Shown: positions 12,696 to 21,690 of the stretch, piece after piece | Layout: the number at the start of each line of letters is the position of its first letter | How positions within the stretch are numbered: position 1 is the first letter of the stretch | NCBI GenBank assembly: GCA_003255065.1 | Contig: QAOA01008792.1 | Coordinates: 1-64,000, forward strand | Source: Cercis canadensis | Lineage: Eukaryota > Streptophyta > Magnoliopsida > Fabales > Fabaceae | Reading direction: 5' to 3' | DNA length: 64,000 nucleotides | Position numbers and translations under genes: made by a program | The notes under the pieces: model-generated | Databases searched by the model: none | What the model was told of the DNA's origin: nothing | The model's input: only the letters and a program-made list of their open reading frames with translations

Positions 12696-13009
12696 TATTG
12701 ACTATAACACTAATATACCAGTTAGTGTATATTAGTAATATACCAGTTAGTATTAGTTACAGTAGCATATGCATATCAGTTAGCATTAGCTACATAGCAG
12801 AAGGTTAGTTTCGTAATTAGCTTTACATGAAGTGACTCAGCATGCAGTTATAAATGTCAGGCTGCACCTCTTGCCACGTGGATCATCTATCATGTGTCAT
12901 AACAAACTTGTAACTGAACTCTGCTCAATCCATTCTATATAAGGATGGCAGTTTATTCATTTCAGAATAATCAATAATCAAATTCAGCTTTACTTCTCAA
13001 TTTGCAATA
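12696..13009 (+). repeat. Copia 3' LTR
   Basis: 314 bp, the same length as the 5' LTR with three transitions (T/C in GTTACATAG, GATTCAGC and CACGTGTC) and no indels. It is followed by the CTAAA target duplication at 13010-13014. Confidence 0.96.
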
Positions 13010-13254
13010 CTAAAGAATTACAATATTCAAAAGAGATCTAATTTCCTAAATAGTTTGAACAGTAAATTATTTCAATAATTTTGTTTTTGGCATTATTCCT
13101 GTCATTTTCCCGGAAACAGTAATTTACTTTATTGCTTCAACTGTTTGTAAAAGTAGTATGAATGCTTGACCTTTCTTCTTTTTTTTTTTTTTTTTTCGTG
13201 GCTATGAATGGTTGACTGACCCAAAACGAAAAATGTATCAAATGCTCCATCTCC

Positions 13255-13420
13255 TTTCAAGTTCTAGAATGTGAATTTAAACGGTGAATTCTCATCTTCT
13301 CTTCTTCATACATCTCTCTACTGAGCCAGCTGTTTTAGTTTTTGCAAGAAACCAGAAATACCAAGATTTCACCACAGATCATCTGGCATTTTCAGTCTGC
13401 GAATTAAGGAAAATATCCAA
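13255..13420 (+). other. 5' UTR exon of BED-NLR copy 1
   Basis: The block from about 13255 to the donor CCAA|GTGAGTAT at 13420/13421 is conserved upstream of all three BED1 exons (26225-26358 and 49120-49220), including TTTTCAGTCTGCGAATTA. It has no conserved ORF, so I read it as a non-coding first exon. The start of transcription is not defined. Confidence 0.5.
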
Positions 13421-14099
13421 GTGAGTATAAGTCCCTTAAAGTAATCATATTTACCATCTTATTTACAGGACAATTCTCTTAATTTGTTTCTTTGCTCTTT
13501 TACTCATTTGATTCAGTTAAATGGGTTGCATACGGTAGTGTGAAAATGGAGAAATTATTGTAGCTTTGTGTACGGTTTCTAAATTCAAATCTCAATTAGA
13601 TTTTAAACAGAATTCAAGAAATTGATTTTTTTTTTTGTTTTTTATTTTGGACATCCATGTATATGGATCATGTCCACACAAAAATTATGTCATGAAAATG
13701 TTCTTAAGTAATCAATTGTAAATAATTTTCATTCTACCTAGGAGGACCTTATAACTGTTTTTTATAGTTCTTATTTCAGAAATCGCCATATATGAATCAC
13801 GTCCATGCAAAACTTTTCTCATGAGAATATTGTTGATGAATATGCTATAAATGAATGATGAGATTTTCTGTGGATTTTAAGGAACATAAAAAAGTCCAGC
13901 GTGAGGACCTTGCTACTGGTTTTTTTTTTTTTTGACTTGATCCTTGTTACTGATATTGGGTAAAATAGGAGTATTGCCCAGGTGAAATGCACCAATTAAT
14001 CTTTTAAAGTGTTTGGTTTAATCTTTAATTACTTCTATGGCACATGTTGTCAATAAATTTACTTAAATTTTCTTTTGTGGTTGTGGAGGAATATCAATC
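13421..14099 (+). other. First intron of BED-NLR copy 1
   Basis: AT-rich sequence between the donor at 13421 and BED exon 1. Parts (for example TCAGAAATCGCCATATATGAATC) are shared with the corresponding intron of copy 3 at about 49550-49800. I see no gene in it. Confidence 0.5.
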
Positions 14100-14391
14100 A
14101 TGGGTAGGAAAAAAGATCCCTTTTGGGAATATGTTTAACAACTGAATGACAATGTGATCAAGTGCAACTTTTGTGGAGACGAATTTGGTGGAGGTGCTTC
14201 AAGGATCAAAGGCCATTTATCTAGGATTGAAGGGAAAGGCATTCATACATGTATTAGAGTTCCTAAAGATGTTCAAATTGCAGCATCCTCATCATTTGTT
14301 AATTCCAATAAAAGACCTTTCAGCAGTATTAATCCAAGTAATCCTGAACATAATTTCGTGAATTCAAACATGCCAAGTGATTCATCAAAAG
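14100..14391 (+). pseudogene. BED zinc-finger exon 1 of NLR copy 1, nonsense-mutated
   Basis: The frame starts MGRKKDPFWEYV, then a TAA at 14136-14138, then continues as an hAT-transposase-like BED finger: KCNFCGDEF-GGASRIKGHL-(x)n-C-x2-VP. Zinc ligands are the CxxC pair, the His of GHL and the later Cys. The exon ends AAAAG|GTACGC, phase 1. The two sister exons (27014, 49960) have Asp or Gln codons near the stop and are open. In BED-NLRs this finger sits N-terminal to the NBS and may act in DNA binding or as an integrated decoy. The ATG is shared by all three copies and is the best start candidate, though an acceptor AG lies about 15 bases upstream. Confidence 0.8.
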
Positions 14392-15052
14392 GTACGCATC
14401 GATGTAAAATTGAATTTACAAGAAATATTATAGTGTATTATAGATGTATGCGTTTAATACTAATACTTTCTTCCTACCTCTACCTCTTCCTTTTGGGGTC
14501 ATTTATCATTATCAATTGCAATGTTTACACTAAAAGAACATCATTGATCTTATGCTTAAATTTACTTTCAAATTTCATTCACGCGTATATGTATATATGT
14601 AGAGTGTGTGTATGTTTGTATAATATGATAAAATGCAAGTAAAAGTAAATTTCAGCTTGTCAAAAGGTAATATAAGGAATTGATTATTTAATATTTTTTG
14701 TTTTTAGTTTCAAATTCATTGGCTTTTGATAAATGATAGGCGTGTTTGACATTTTCAATGCTAGTGGTGTATATAGTATGCAAGGGGATAATACCTATGA
14801 ATCTGTATACATATGTTGCATGTGAAATACAGAGCAGTGAAATATAATACTAATTCTTATTCACTTTCACTTCATTATGATTGTCTACACTTTTTATACA
14901 ACATAATTATTTTACTCACAATCAATAACTTTATGACACAAGCGCACACTATATAGCTAAACAATTTAGATTCTATCATATAAAGGAGAAAGAGTATCAT
15001 TATATATTTTTTATTTTAATTTTCTCATATGATGTTGCACATTTTTTTTTAA
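14392..15052 (+). other. Intron after BED exon 1, copy 1
   Basis: Non-coding AT-rich sequence, paralogous to 27306-27945 of copy 2. In copy 3 the matching stretch, and everything up to about 16268, is deleted (junction near 50313). Confidence 0.5.
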
Positions 15053-15605
15053 AGCTTAAATGCAATTTTAGTTCCCCTATTTTAACAACTTAAACTTTTT
15101 GGTCTTCCTTCTTTAAAAATGAACTATTGAGTTCCTCTATATTTATAAAATGTACAATTTTAGTCCTTTTGTCTTTAAGTTAAAATTTTTAGGTTTATTT
15201 TAAGGTGTAAAGTTCTCTGATTCATAATCTCACCATTCATATTAAAGAGTTACTACGTCTTGTGAACTTCCTCACTTAATTTCAACTCGATCTAATAGAG
15301 GGATTCAGCCCAAAATACTAAAATCATAAATTTTCATCTAACCAAAAATTTAGATTCATTCATCGTTAGGTCGAGTTGCAATTTAGTGGGAAAGTTTACA
15401 AGACGTAGCTTTCAATCTGGGCGGTGAGATTATGAATCTAAGAACTTTACACTTTGAAATAAACCTAAAAATTTTAACTTAAAGACAAAAGGACCAAAAT
15501 TGTACATTTTATGAATATAAAGAGACTCAATAGTTCATTTTTAAAGAAGAGGGACCAAAAAGTTCAAGTTGTTAAAAGAGGGGGATTAAAATTGTAATTA
15601 AGCCT
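15053..15605. mobile_element. MULE-type foldback element (553 bp) with 9-bp TSD
   Basis: Ends are AGCTTAAATGCAATTTTAG on the left and the reverse complement of AGGCTTAATTACAATTTTAA on the right. The arms pair over about 270 bp each, so nearly the whole element is palindromic. The target duplication TTTTTTTAA lies at 15044-15052 and 15606-15614. Copy 2 keeps an uninterrupted site near 27928-27945 (GTTGCACATTATTTTTTAATT). It encodes nothing. A 9-bp duplication plus long TIRs fit a non-autonomous Mutator-like element; the low complexity of the duplication leaves its exact placement open by a base or two. Confidence 0.85.
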
Positions 15606-15684
15606 TTTTTTTAATTATGTGAGGGGTTGGAGGTGCCTCTTGCAAGATATCCAAACTCTTTACTAATAAATTCCATCTAGAAGC

Positions 15685-15785
15685 CACTAGGTGTGGTCTA
15701 GTAGTGAAAGGTTTGAGTAGTATACAGAAGGTCAAGAATTCAAACCTCTTTGCCATCATGTAACCAAAAATTAAAAAAAAAAAAA
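15685..15785 (+). mobile_element. tRNA-derived SINE, copy 1
   Basis: About 100 bp with a pol III box A-like TGGTCTAGTAGTGAAAGG and box B-like ATTCAAACCTCT, ending in a poly-A run. It is flanked by an imperfect target duplication, TCCATCTAGAAGC on the left and TCCACCTAGAGG on the right. The same element sits at the equivalent place in copy 2 (28015-28115), so it inserted before the duplication. Confidence 0.75.
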
Positions 15786-16094
15786 TCCACCTAGAGGTTT
15801 ATTGTCATTATATGATGAGGAAGATACCAAATAATATGTCATCAAGTGGTATTAAGGTCGTTTTTAAGGCTTGTAAATTTCATATTCAAACCTAAAGTTG
15901 AAATTAAAAGTACAAGAAAAAAGTATGATGAGCTTGCAGAAGTTTAATACAAAATTTTCTTGGAGGTTTAACTTTACTAAATTAGAGTCTTTTTTTTTTT
16001 TTTTAATATACTAGAAAACTTCTTTCCTGGCTCATTAATTTGCAAATCCTGGCTATTTTATTTTTGAAGTATTCCTTCTTATTTGGAATTGCCA
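15786..16094 (+). other. Intronic spacer, copy 1
   Basis: Non-coding sequence between the SINE and the NBS relic, paralogous to 28116-28429. It contains a long T run near 15990-16003. Nothing else seen. Confidence 0.4.
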
Positions 16095-16545
16095 AGGTTT
16101 ATCCATTCCCAACAACAACAGATTTAATTGACGAGAAGTTTGGAGGATTCATTGATAATATATGGGGTTGGGTTAATGGAAGATGAAGTGTCAGTAATTG
16201 AAGTATGGGGAATAGAGGAGTGGGTAAAACAACTTGATTAAGCATATGTAAACACCATTTTAGAAAGAGTTGATGCCTTTTGTCATGTTAATTGGGACAG
16301 CATGTCAAAGCATTATAGCATCGTTCAATTTCAAAACACCATTGCTTTATCATGTGTTCTGCATGCATGTAGCAGATATTCAAGGATGATAAGATCAAAA
16401 ATAGTGGAGAGATTATTTCATGCTTTCAAGAGAACAAACAAGTATATAATCACTTTAGATGATATGTATGGAGAATGTAAATTCCTCTTACAAAGGAATG
16501 TTTTCTGTTGCGAACCAACAAAAAAAAGGTTTAATTACTTTACAA
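16095..16545 (+). pseudogene. Relic of an NBS domain between the two BED exons, copy 1
   Basis: Reading in broken frames, this stretch gives YPFPTTTDLIDEKFGGF, IDNIWGW, SVIEVWG and NRGVGKTT, then pieces matching the following NBS region up to the ITLDDMYG position of kinase 2. It aligns in order with YPMPTSTDFIGKQF...GMGGVGKTT of the main NBS exon of the same gene. It has stops and frameshifts throughout. Being downstream of BED1 and upstream of the repeat exon, it shows that BED1 once headed its own NBS exon. Confidence 0.75.
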
Positions 16546-16560
16546 AGGAATAGATGGTAN

Positions 16561-16831
16561 TATACCAGTTAGTATTAGTTACAGTAGCACATGCGTATCA
16601 GTTAGGATTAGTTACATAGCAGAAGGTTAGTTTTGTAATTAGCTCTACATGCAGTGACTCAGCATGCAGTTATAAATGTCAGGCTGCATCTCTTGCCACG
16701 TGGATTGTCTATCACGTGTCATAACAAACTTGTAACTGAACTCTGCTCAATCCATTCTATATAAGGATGGCAGTTTATTCATTCCAATATCATCAATAAT
16801 CAAATTCAGCTTTACCTCTCAATTCACAATA
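16561..16831 (+). mobile_element. Copia LTR fragment inserted into the repeat-exon region
   Basis: 271 bp matching positions 44-314 of the 7810-13009 LTR with no indels but about a dozen substitutions (roughly 5%), ending CACAATA. Its left edge is the N at 16560, so the first 43 bases and any internal element may be missing through an assembly gap. On the right it abuts the repeat exon, and the intron end plus the start of that exon seen in copies 2 and 3 are absent. Confidence 0.85.
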
Positions 16832-17063
16832 AGTTCCAATCAAAGCATCATAAAAAATATTTATCTGGGTGATCCTGAAGAGAATTTCCTTAGTTTCAAT
16901 CAGAGTGTCATGAGAAATACTTATTCAGGTTATCTTGAAGAGAATTTCCTATATTCCAATTAAAGCATTGTGAGATATGTTAATTCAAGTTATCCTGAAG
17001 TGAATTGCATCAATTTCAGTCAAAACTTCATGAGAAATATTAATTCAGGTGATTCATCAAAAG
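16832..17063 (+). pseudogene. 20-residue-repeat exon of NLR copy 1, truncated
   Basis: Four degenerate units of the pattern SNQSVMRNxYSGYLEENFLN remain, ending SGDSSKG at a donor AAG|GTACAC. A TAA at 16961-16963 interrupts the frame and the 5' half is replaced by a copia LTR. Full versions are at 29036-29434 and 50763-51158. Confidence 0.75.
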
Positions 17064-17086
17064 GTACACATCAATATATTATTAAT

Positions 17087-17510
17087 TTAATGATAAATGA
17101 CCAACAAGAAAAAAAAAAAGTGACTGCAATATTTCAGAGAAAAAAGTTGAACCAAGAGTCTATCTGAATCCGCTGCCATATTCCATGATAATTTAGAGAC
17201 CAAAGCTCTGTTTAAGTCTTTCATGCTTTTATAACCAAGTCCTCTACCTTCTCTAGGCATACAACAAGGGCAATTGCATGCTATCTTAGAATTCACCAAT
17301 TTCTTCTTGCCTTAGTAGAAGCCTAGAGAGGAATCCTATGCCGAGGATGAATAAATAAGGAGATAAGCACAAAAAAGTTGTGATTCAATTCATTTAGAAT
17401 TATATCAGTAGAAAAGAAATTGGTCACCATGGCTACAAGATCATGCCCCTCTAGATTGAAAAACACTAGTTTCCCAACCACACAAATGTCACCACTCAAT
17501 ACACACATTT
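17087..17510 (-). mobile_element. Antisense LINE reverse-transcriptase fragment, copy 1
   Basis: On the minus strand this encodes pieces typical of plant L1-type reverse transcriptase: HDLVAMVTNFFST, SLFIHPRHRIPL (a decayed SPYLFILGIGVLS as seen in copy 2), then GRGLGYKSMKDLNRALVSKLSWNMA. The pieces are in the right order but with the segments between them missing. The same fragment lies in the same intron of all three BED-NLR copies, so it predates their duplication. Confidence 0.7.
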
Positions 17511-17744
17511 TTAATATTTACTTTTGCCTCAGCCTTATGATGTTTATAATTTTTGTATTAATTTGTTTTATTTCAATTTTTAGCATTTACGATTGTGCTC
17601 AAGTATGATAGTCCAATTATTTCATTTTCAAACCTTTGGTTTGTTATTCGTTAAAGTTAAAGGACATGCTATTAATCTATCTACATAAATTTGATTCAGT
17701 TCATTTGGAAAAGGGAATAATAAATATGATTCTTTTGTGCACAG

Positions 17745-18041
17745 GAAAATCCATCACAGGTAGGAAAAAAGATCGTTTTTGGCAATATGTTGAGACCAGC
17801 TTGGATGGCAAAGTCAACAAGTGCAATTTTTGTGGACACAAATTTGTTGGAGGTGCCTCAAGGATTAAATGGCATTTATCTAAAGCTGAAAAAATGGGCG
17901 TTGATATATGCAGTAATGTTCCTGAAGATGTTCAAAAAGCAGCATATGATGCTTCCAATAAACGATTCAAGAGGAATATTGACTCAAGTCACATTGAAGA
18001 GAGTTTTGTCAATTCAAATTCTCTAAGTAGTTCATCAAAAG
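17745..18041 (+). CDS. BED zinc-finger exon 2 of NLR copy 1
   Basis: A 297-bp phase-1 symmetric exon bounded by GTGCACAG and AAAAG|GTACATG, fully open. It encodes GKSITGRKKDRFWQYV, then the BED finger KCNFCGHKF-VGGASRIKWHL-x-C-x2-VP, a helical EDVQKAAYDASNKR and a Ser/Asn-rich linker RNIDSSHIEESFVNSN...SSSSKG. The finger is of the plant hAT-transposase type. It is followed, after one intron, by the main NBS-LRR exon. The exon is intact, although the gene around it is not. Confidence 0.8.
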
Positions 18042-18104
18042 GTACATGTCAATCGATGAACATTAATTTGCAAGGATGATAGATCTTCATATATATTTTT
18101 TTTA

Positions 18105-18473
18105 GAGTAAAACCCTTTTTTAGTCTTTGAAAAATGTAACTACTGACAAATTCGTCCTCCAAAAATTTTCAGTGACAAATTGGTCATTGAATTATTATTC
18201 TGTCTGACAAATTAGTCCTCTGATACTTTAATGAAAAAAGTTCTGGACTCCTGTAGACCCATTTCCTAAATTTTTTTTCACTGATCTTGCCTAGCTATGT
18301 TTAAGTCCTCATTTTCTCATTCAAGTCCTCCTTTTCTTTTTACTGATCTTGCCTACCGGAGGACTAATTTGTCAGTGAACTAATAATTTAAGGACCAATT
18401 TGTCACTAAAAATTTTTGGAGGACGAATTTGTCAGTGACTGCATTTTTCAAGGACTAAAAAAGGATTTTACTC
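18105..18473. mobile_element. MULE-type MITE (369 bp) with perfect 9-bp TSD
   Basis: Terminal inverted repeats GAGTAAAACCCTTTTTTAGT... and the complement of ...AAAAAAGGATTTTACTC extend for about 85 bp (with GACAAATTCGTCCTCCAAAAA inside both). The duplication TTTTTTTTA is at 18096-18104 and 18474-18482. Copies 2 (near 30387-30420) and 3 (near 52140-52165) lack it. The same TIR family terminates near 39549. No coding capacity. Confidence 0.88.
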
Positions 18474-18693
18474 TTTTTTTTATTTTAATTCATGAAAAAA
18501 AGGTAATAAGTGTCAATCTTACATATTAGACAGAAAATTATATGTAGTTATATATTATGAGAAATTAAGATACTTCACAAATTTTTAATCCAAAATTTTA
18601 AAAGAGATTCAACTACTCCTAAAATGCCATTTAAATTTTTTATTTGTTTATAATTATTTCCTGGCTCCTTCTTGATGTATTCTGTTTTATCAG

Positions 18694-20731
18694 GAAATGC
18701 TGAGCTTTATCCAATGCCGACAAGTACAGATTTTATAGGTAAGCAGTTTCAAAGTTACATTGACACAATATGGGGTTGGCTAATGGAAGATGAGGAGTCA
18801 GTTATTGATGTATGTGGAATGGGCGGAGTGGGAAAAACAACATTGCTTAAGCATATTTACAACAAGCTTTTAGATACCTTTGTTCATGTTATATGGGTTA
18901 CTGCTCCACAAGATTATAGCATCTTTCAGTTACAGAAAGTCATTGCTGAGTCATTTGATTTGCTTCTATCAGATAAAGATGATAAGATGAAGATAGCAGC
19001 GAGATTATTATACACTTTCAATAAAACAAATAAATGCATTATTATTTTAGATGATGTGTGGGATGACATTTATTTAGAGAATTTGGGAATTCCTCTTACA
19101 AATAGTGGGGTCAAGGTGATTATAGCAAGTCGCTTATTTGATGTGTGCCGAACTATGGGTTGCAAAAAGAATATTCTAAAAGTGCAGCCTCTCAAGGAAG
19201 ATGACAATTTGAATTTGTTTTTCAAGGTTCTTGGAAAAGATGAATCTTTGCTTTATGATGAGGTAAAAGATATAGCGGGGTCTATCATTGAGGAATGTGA
19301 TGGTTTACCGCTTGCAATTGTCATGATGGCAAGAAGCATGAGGGGAAAGGAAGACATTAGAGAGTGGATGTATGTTTTGGAAAATCTAAGAAACTCGACA
19401 ATGGGACAAGATGATATGAAAAAATATGTATTTCCAATGTTAACATTGAGTTATAATCGTTTAAATGATAAAATCTTGCAAGAATGCCTTTTACTTTGTG
19501 CATTAAATTTAGGCTTTGATGCAACGACGACACGAGAACAGTTAATAATACAGTTGGTTGATGAGGGATTGATTAGCAGAAAGGGCAGTTTGGAAGCACA
19601 GTTTGATGAAGGTCACATCATATTGAATAAGCTAATAAATGGTAGTTTTTTGCAGGAAGATGATGGGGTAGTTCTTAGTTTTCACAGAATGGTTTGGGCC
19701 ATGGCAATCAGCATTGCTAAAGAGAGTGATCGATACATGGTGAAAGTTAAAGAAAATTTAAGAGAGGTACCACCTGAGCAAGAATGGAAAGAGAACCTAC
19801 AAAAAGTTAAGTTGACCATAGAAGAAATTCCATCAGGAACATCACCTAGGTGTCCGAAACTTTCATCCTTGAATTTAAGTGAAAGCAATTTCCTCAAACT
19901 CATCCCATATAGTTTTTTAATCGACATGCCTTCTCTAAAGGTACTCAACTTATCATATTGTTGTAAGATTGAGGATCTTCCCACGTCTGTTTCTAACTTG
20001 GAGTCCCTCACTGCCTTATTGCTTCGTGGTTGTTCATCATTGAAGTATGTCCCTTCATTAGTAAAGCTACAAAAATTAAGGAGGTTGGATCTTTCTGGTA
20101 CTGCAATTACTGAAGTACCTCTGGGTTTGGAAACGCTGATCAATCTTAGATGGTTCAATCTTGAAGGAACTAAAACATTGATAATGTCACCAGCGACCAA
20201 TCTTCAAGTTCTTTTACTTCAAGTGAACACAAAATCAATGGAGGTGAAACTATTTCAGCCAGCTTCAGTGATGAAAAGGAATTCAATGCCTACGTGAGAG
20301 GAATAGCTAATGATCAAAATCGTGGACTCACAAGCTATTTTCTTCAATTGCTGGGAAAGCCAAGTGAATCGTGGACTCACAAGCTAGTATACCGTAGTGA
20401 TAAAGCCATAGTGTTTGAGATGATGCTTCATCCGATGAGGAACTATCTAATTAACCTGAATATTTTTGCAGGTACAGTTTACTTTTGATCTCAATCTTAA
20501 TAATAACTTTTATAATTAACTTGGTTGCACCCTAAAAAAATTTTCTTTTCCAATTTTCTTCTACAGGTAGAAGTAGGACTAACTTATAAATTAGAAATAT
20601 ATTTCAACCTCTTAGAGATTATTCAGCTTTTGAATGAAATCCTCGTCTTTCTACTGGGACTTAGACAAGAAGATGATTATTCAGCTTCTGGTGTTGTTGG
20701 CCTTGCTTCCAAGTCGGAATCTATAAAGTAA
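18694..20731 (+). pseudogene. NBS-LRR exons of BED-NLR copy 1, frameshifted in LRR
   Basis: The exon begins after TTTTATCAG (phase 1, GNAELYPMPTSTDF). NB-ARC motifs are in order and sound: P-loop GMGGVGKTTL, kinase 2 IIILDDVWDD (Trp marks the non-TIR class), VIIASRLFDVC, GLPLAIVMMA, and FHRMVWAMA where MHD would be, so the MHD motif is atypical. LRRs follow (LPTSVSNLESLTALLLRGCSSL, LQKLRRLDLSGTAITEVP). Compared with copy 2, an 18-bp in-frame deletion near 20196 is followed by a 34-bp deletion near 20246 that shifts the frame and ends the ORF at 20297. The lost frame can be followed to a donor near 20470 (IFAG|GT), and a last exon is likely at 20567-20731. The distal LRR is also deleted. Upstream exons have two nonsense codons. 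NLRs are cytosolic/nuclear immune receptors; this copy is probably dead. Confidence 0.88.
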
Positions 20732-21173
20732 ATTAGCATTTTGATTCACTTGTTTTATTGGAGGTACAACAAGCCATGGACTTTGTTTCTTTCCAACATT
20801 TTCTTAAAGCTTGTTTGGAATGCTTTTTTTTTTTTTTCATATAAGTTCACTTCAATTTTATTCTAAATGAATGTAATAAGTTCATCAATCTTCTTATCAA
20901 TTAAAATTTGCGCCATGTAAGTAGTGAAATTGTAATGCTCTGGTTTTCTTTTGTGTGGGGCAAATCTCCTCTAAGTTATTTGCAGATCACATTTGTGTTG
21001 TCAATATGTTATAACATTTAATTTATTGGATTATATGCTATATACCACTTATGATTATTGTTTTTTACCTTGCCAATGATTTTTTTTTTTTATATATATT
21101 TACATCTTATATCACACTCATTTTAATTTTATTTATGCCCATGCATGTATCTAAATTTTGTTTATGTATGTAG
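20732..21173 (+). other. Spacer between NLR copy 1 and carrier copy B
   Basis: AT-rich, non-coding. From about 20850 it matches carrier intron sequence of other units (for example 34066-34320 and 36350-36510), so carrier exons 1-5 have been lost and this is residual intron. Confidence 0.55.
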
Positions 21174-21690
21174 ATCACTTATCCATTAGATGTCCTGAGG
21201 TTACGGTTAGCAATCGAACCAAGTTATCAAACCATGTCTCAAGTATGAATGACCTGCTTTTGCGTTTTAACAAAATTAACTTTGGTATTTGAATCATAAT
21301 GTGGTTTTACCAGGTAGCCTTGAGCATGCTAAGAGAGGAAGCATTTGCATCTTTCTGCTATGGTCTTGGACCTTCCCTTATTGGAATAGCTCCTTACATT
21401 GCAGTGAACTTTTGTGTTTTTGACTTGTATGTTAATTGATAATATTTAATATTTCTAGTAAATTGAAGAAATACACTTGGATATTGAAATTGAAACATCA
21501 TTGTCTTTTATGGATAATAGATTAAAGAAGTCTTTGTTCGAGAAATATCAAAAAAGAATTGAAACATCTCTACTACCAGCTGTTCTTTCGGCATCTCTTG
21601 CCACCCTTACGTGCTATCCTCAAGACACTGTGCGGAGACAAATGCAATTAAAGGGCACACCTCATAAGACAGTTTTAGATGCCCTTTCAG
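21174..21690 (+). pseudogene. Carrier copy B, exons 6-8 only
   Basis: Exons 21174-21242 (ITYPLDVLRLRLAIEPSYQ), 21314-21426 (VALSMLREEAFASFCYGLG...NFCVFDL) and 21521-21690 (LKKSLFEKYQKRIETSLL...DTVRRQMQLKGTP) have correct splice borders and open frames. They hold carrier signature PLDVLRLR and a changed one, PQDTVRR, where PLDTVRR is usual. Exons 1-5 and the last two exons are missing, so it cannot make a six-helix carrier. Of the partial copies this has the fewest point lesions. Confidence 0.85.

Larger units (their letters stand above)
7810..13009 (+). mobile_element. Ty1/copia LTR retrotransposon, complete but with broken ORF
   Basis: A 5.2-kb element with two 314-bp LTRs (7810-8123 and 12696-13009), each starting TATTG and ending CAATA. 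They differ at three positions, all transitions. It is flanked by the 5-bp target-site duplication CTAAA (7805-7809 and 13010-13014). Domain order gag, protease, integrase, RT, RNase H is diagnostic of copia. Low LTR divergence indicates a recent insertion compared with surrounding repeats. It lies within the right arm of the older inverted repeat. Three in-frame stops and an assembly N make this copy non-autonomous as sequenced. Confidence 0.97.
6130..13150. repeat. Large inverted repeat (foldback element), interrupted by a copia insertion
   Basis: Left arm about 6130-6690 is an imperfect reverse complement of about 7395-7809 continued at 13015-13150, once the copia element is removed. Matching blocks include GTCTCTTTTGAATATT (left) with AATATTCAAAAGAGATC (right), TTCTTAAACATC with GATGTTTAAGAA, and CATATTATTTACACTTACAC with GTGTAAGTGTAAATAATATG. 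Arms are roughly 550 bp around a central segment of about 700 bp. Copy 2 lacks the whole block: its flanks meet near 26150-26165. I cannot define exact ends or a target-site duplication. It could be a foldback or MULE-like non-autonomous element, or an inverted segmental duplication. Confidence 0.7.

Noticed and set aside
15685-15785. Possible tRNA gene (box A and B motifs)
   Set aside because: No cloverleaf can be drawn; poly-A tail and target duplications mark it as a SINE.
19682-20200. 172-codon minus-strand frame across the LRR of copy 1
   Set aside because: Shadow of the conserved plus-strand LRR coding sequence; similar shadows occur in copies 2 and 3.
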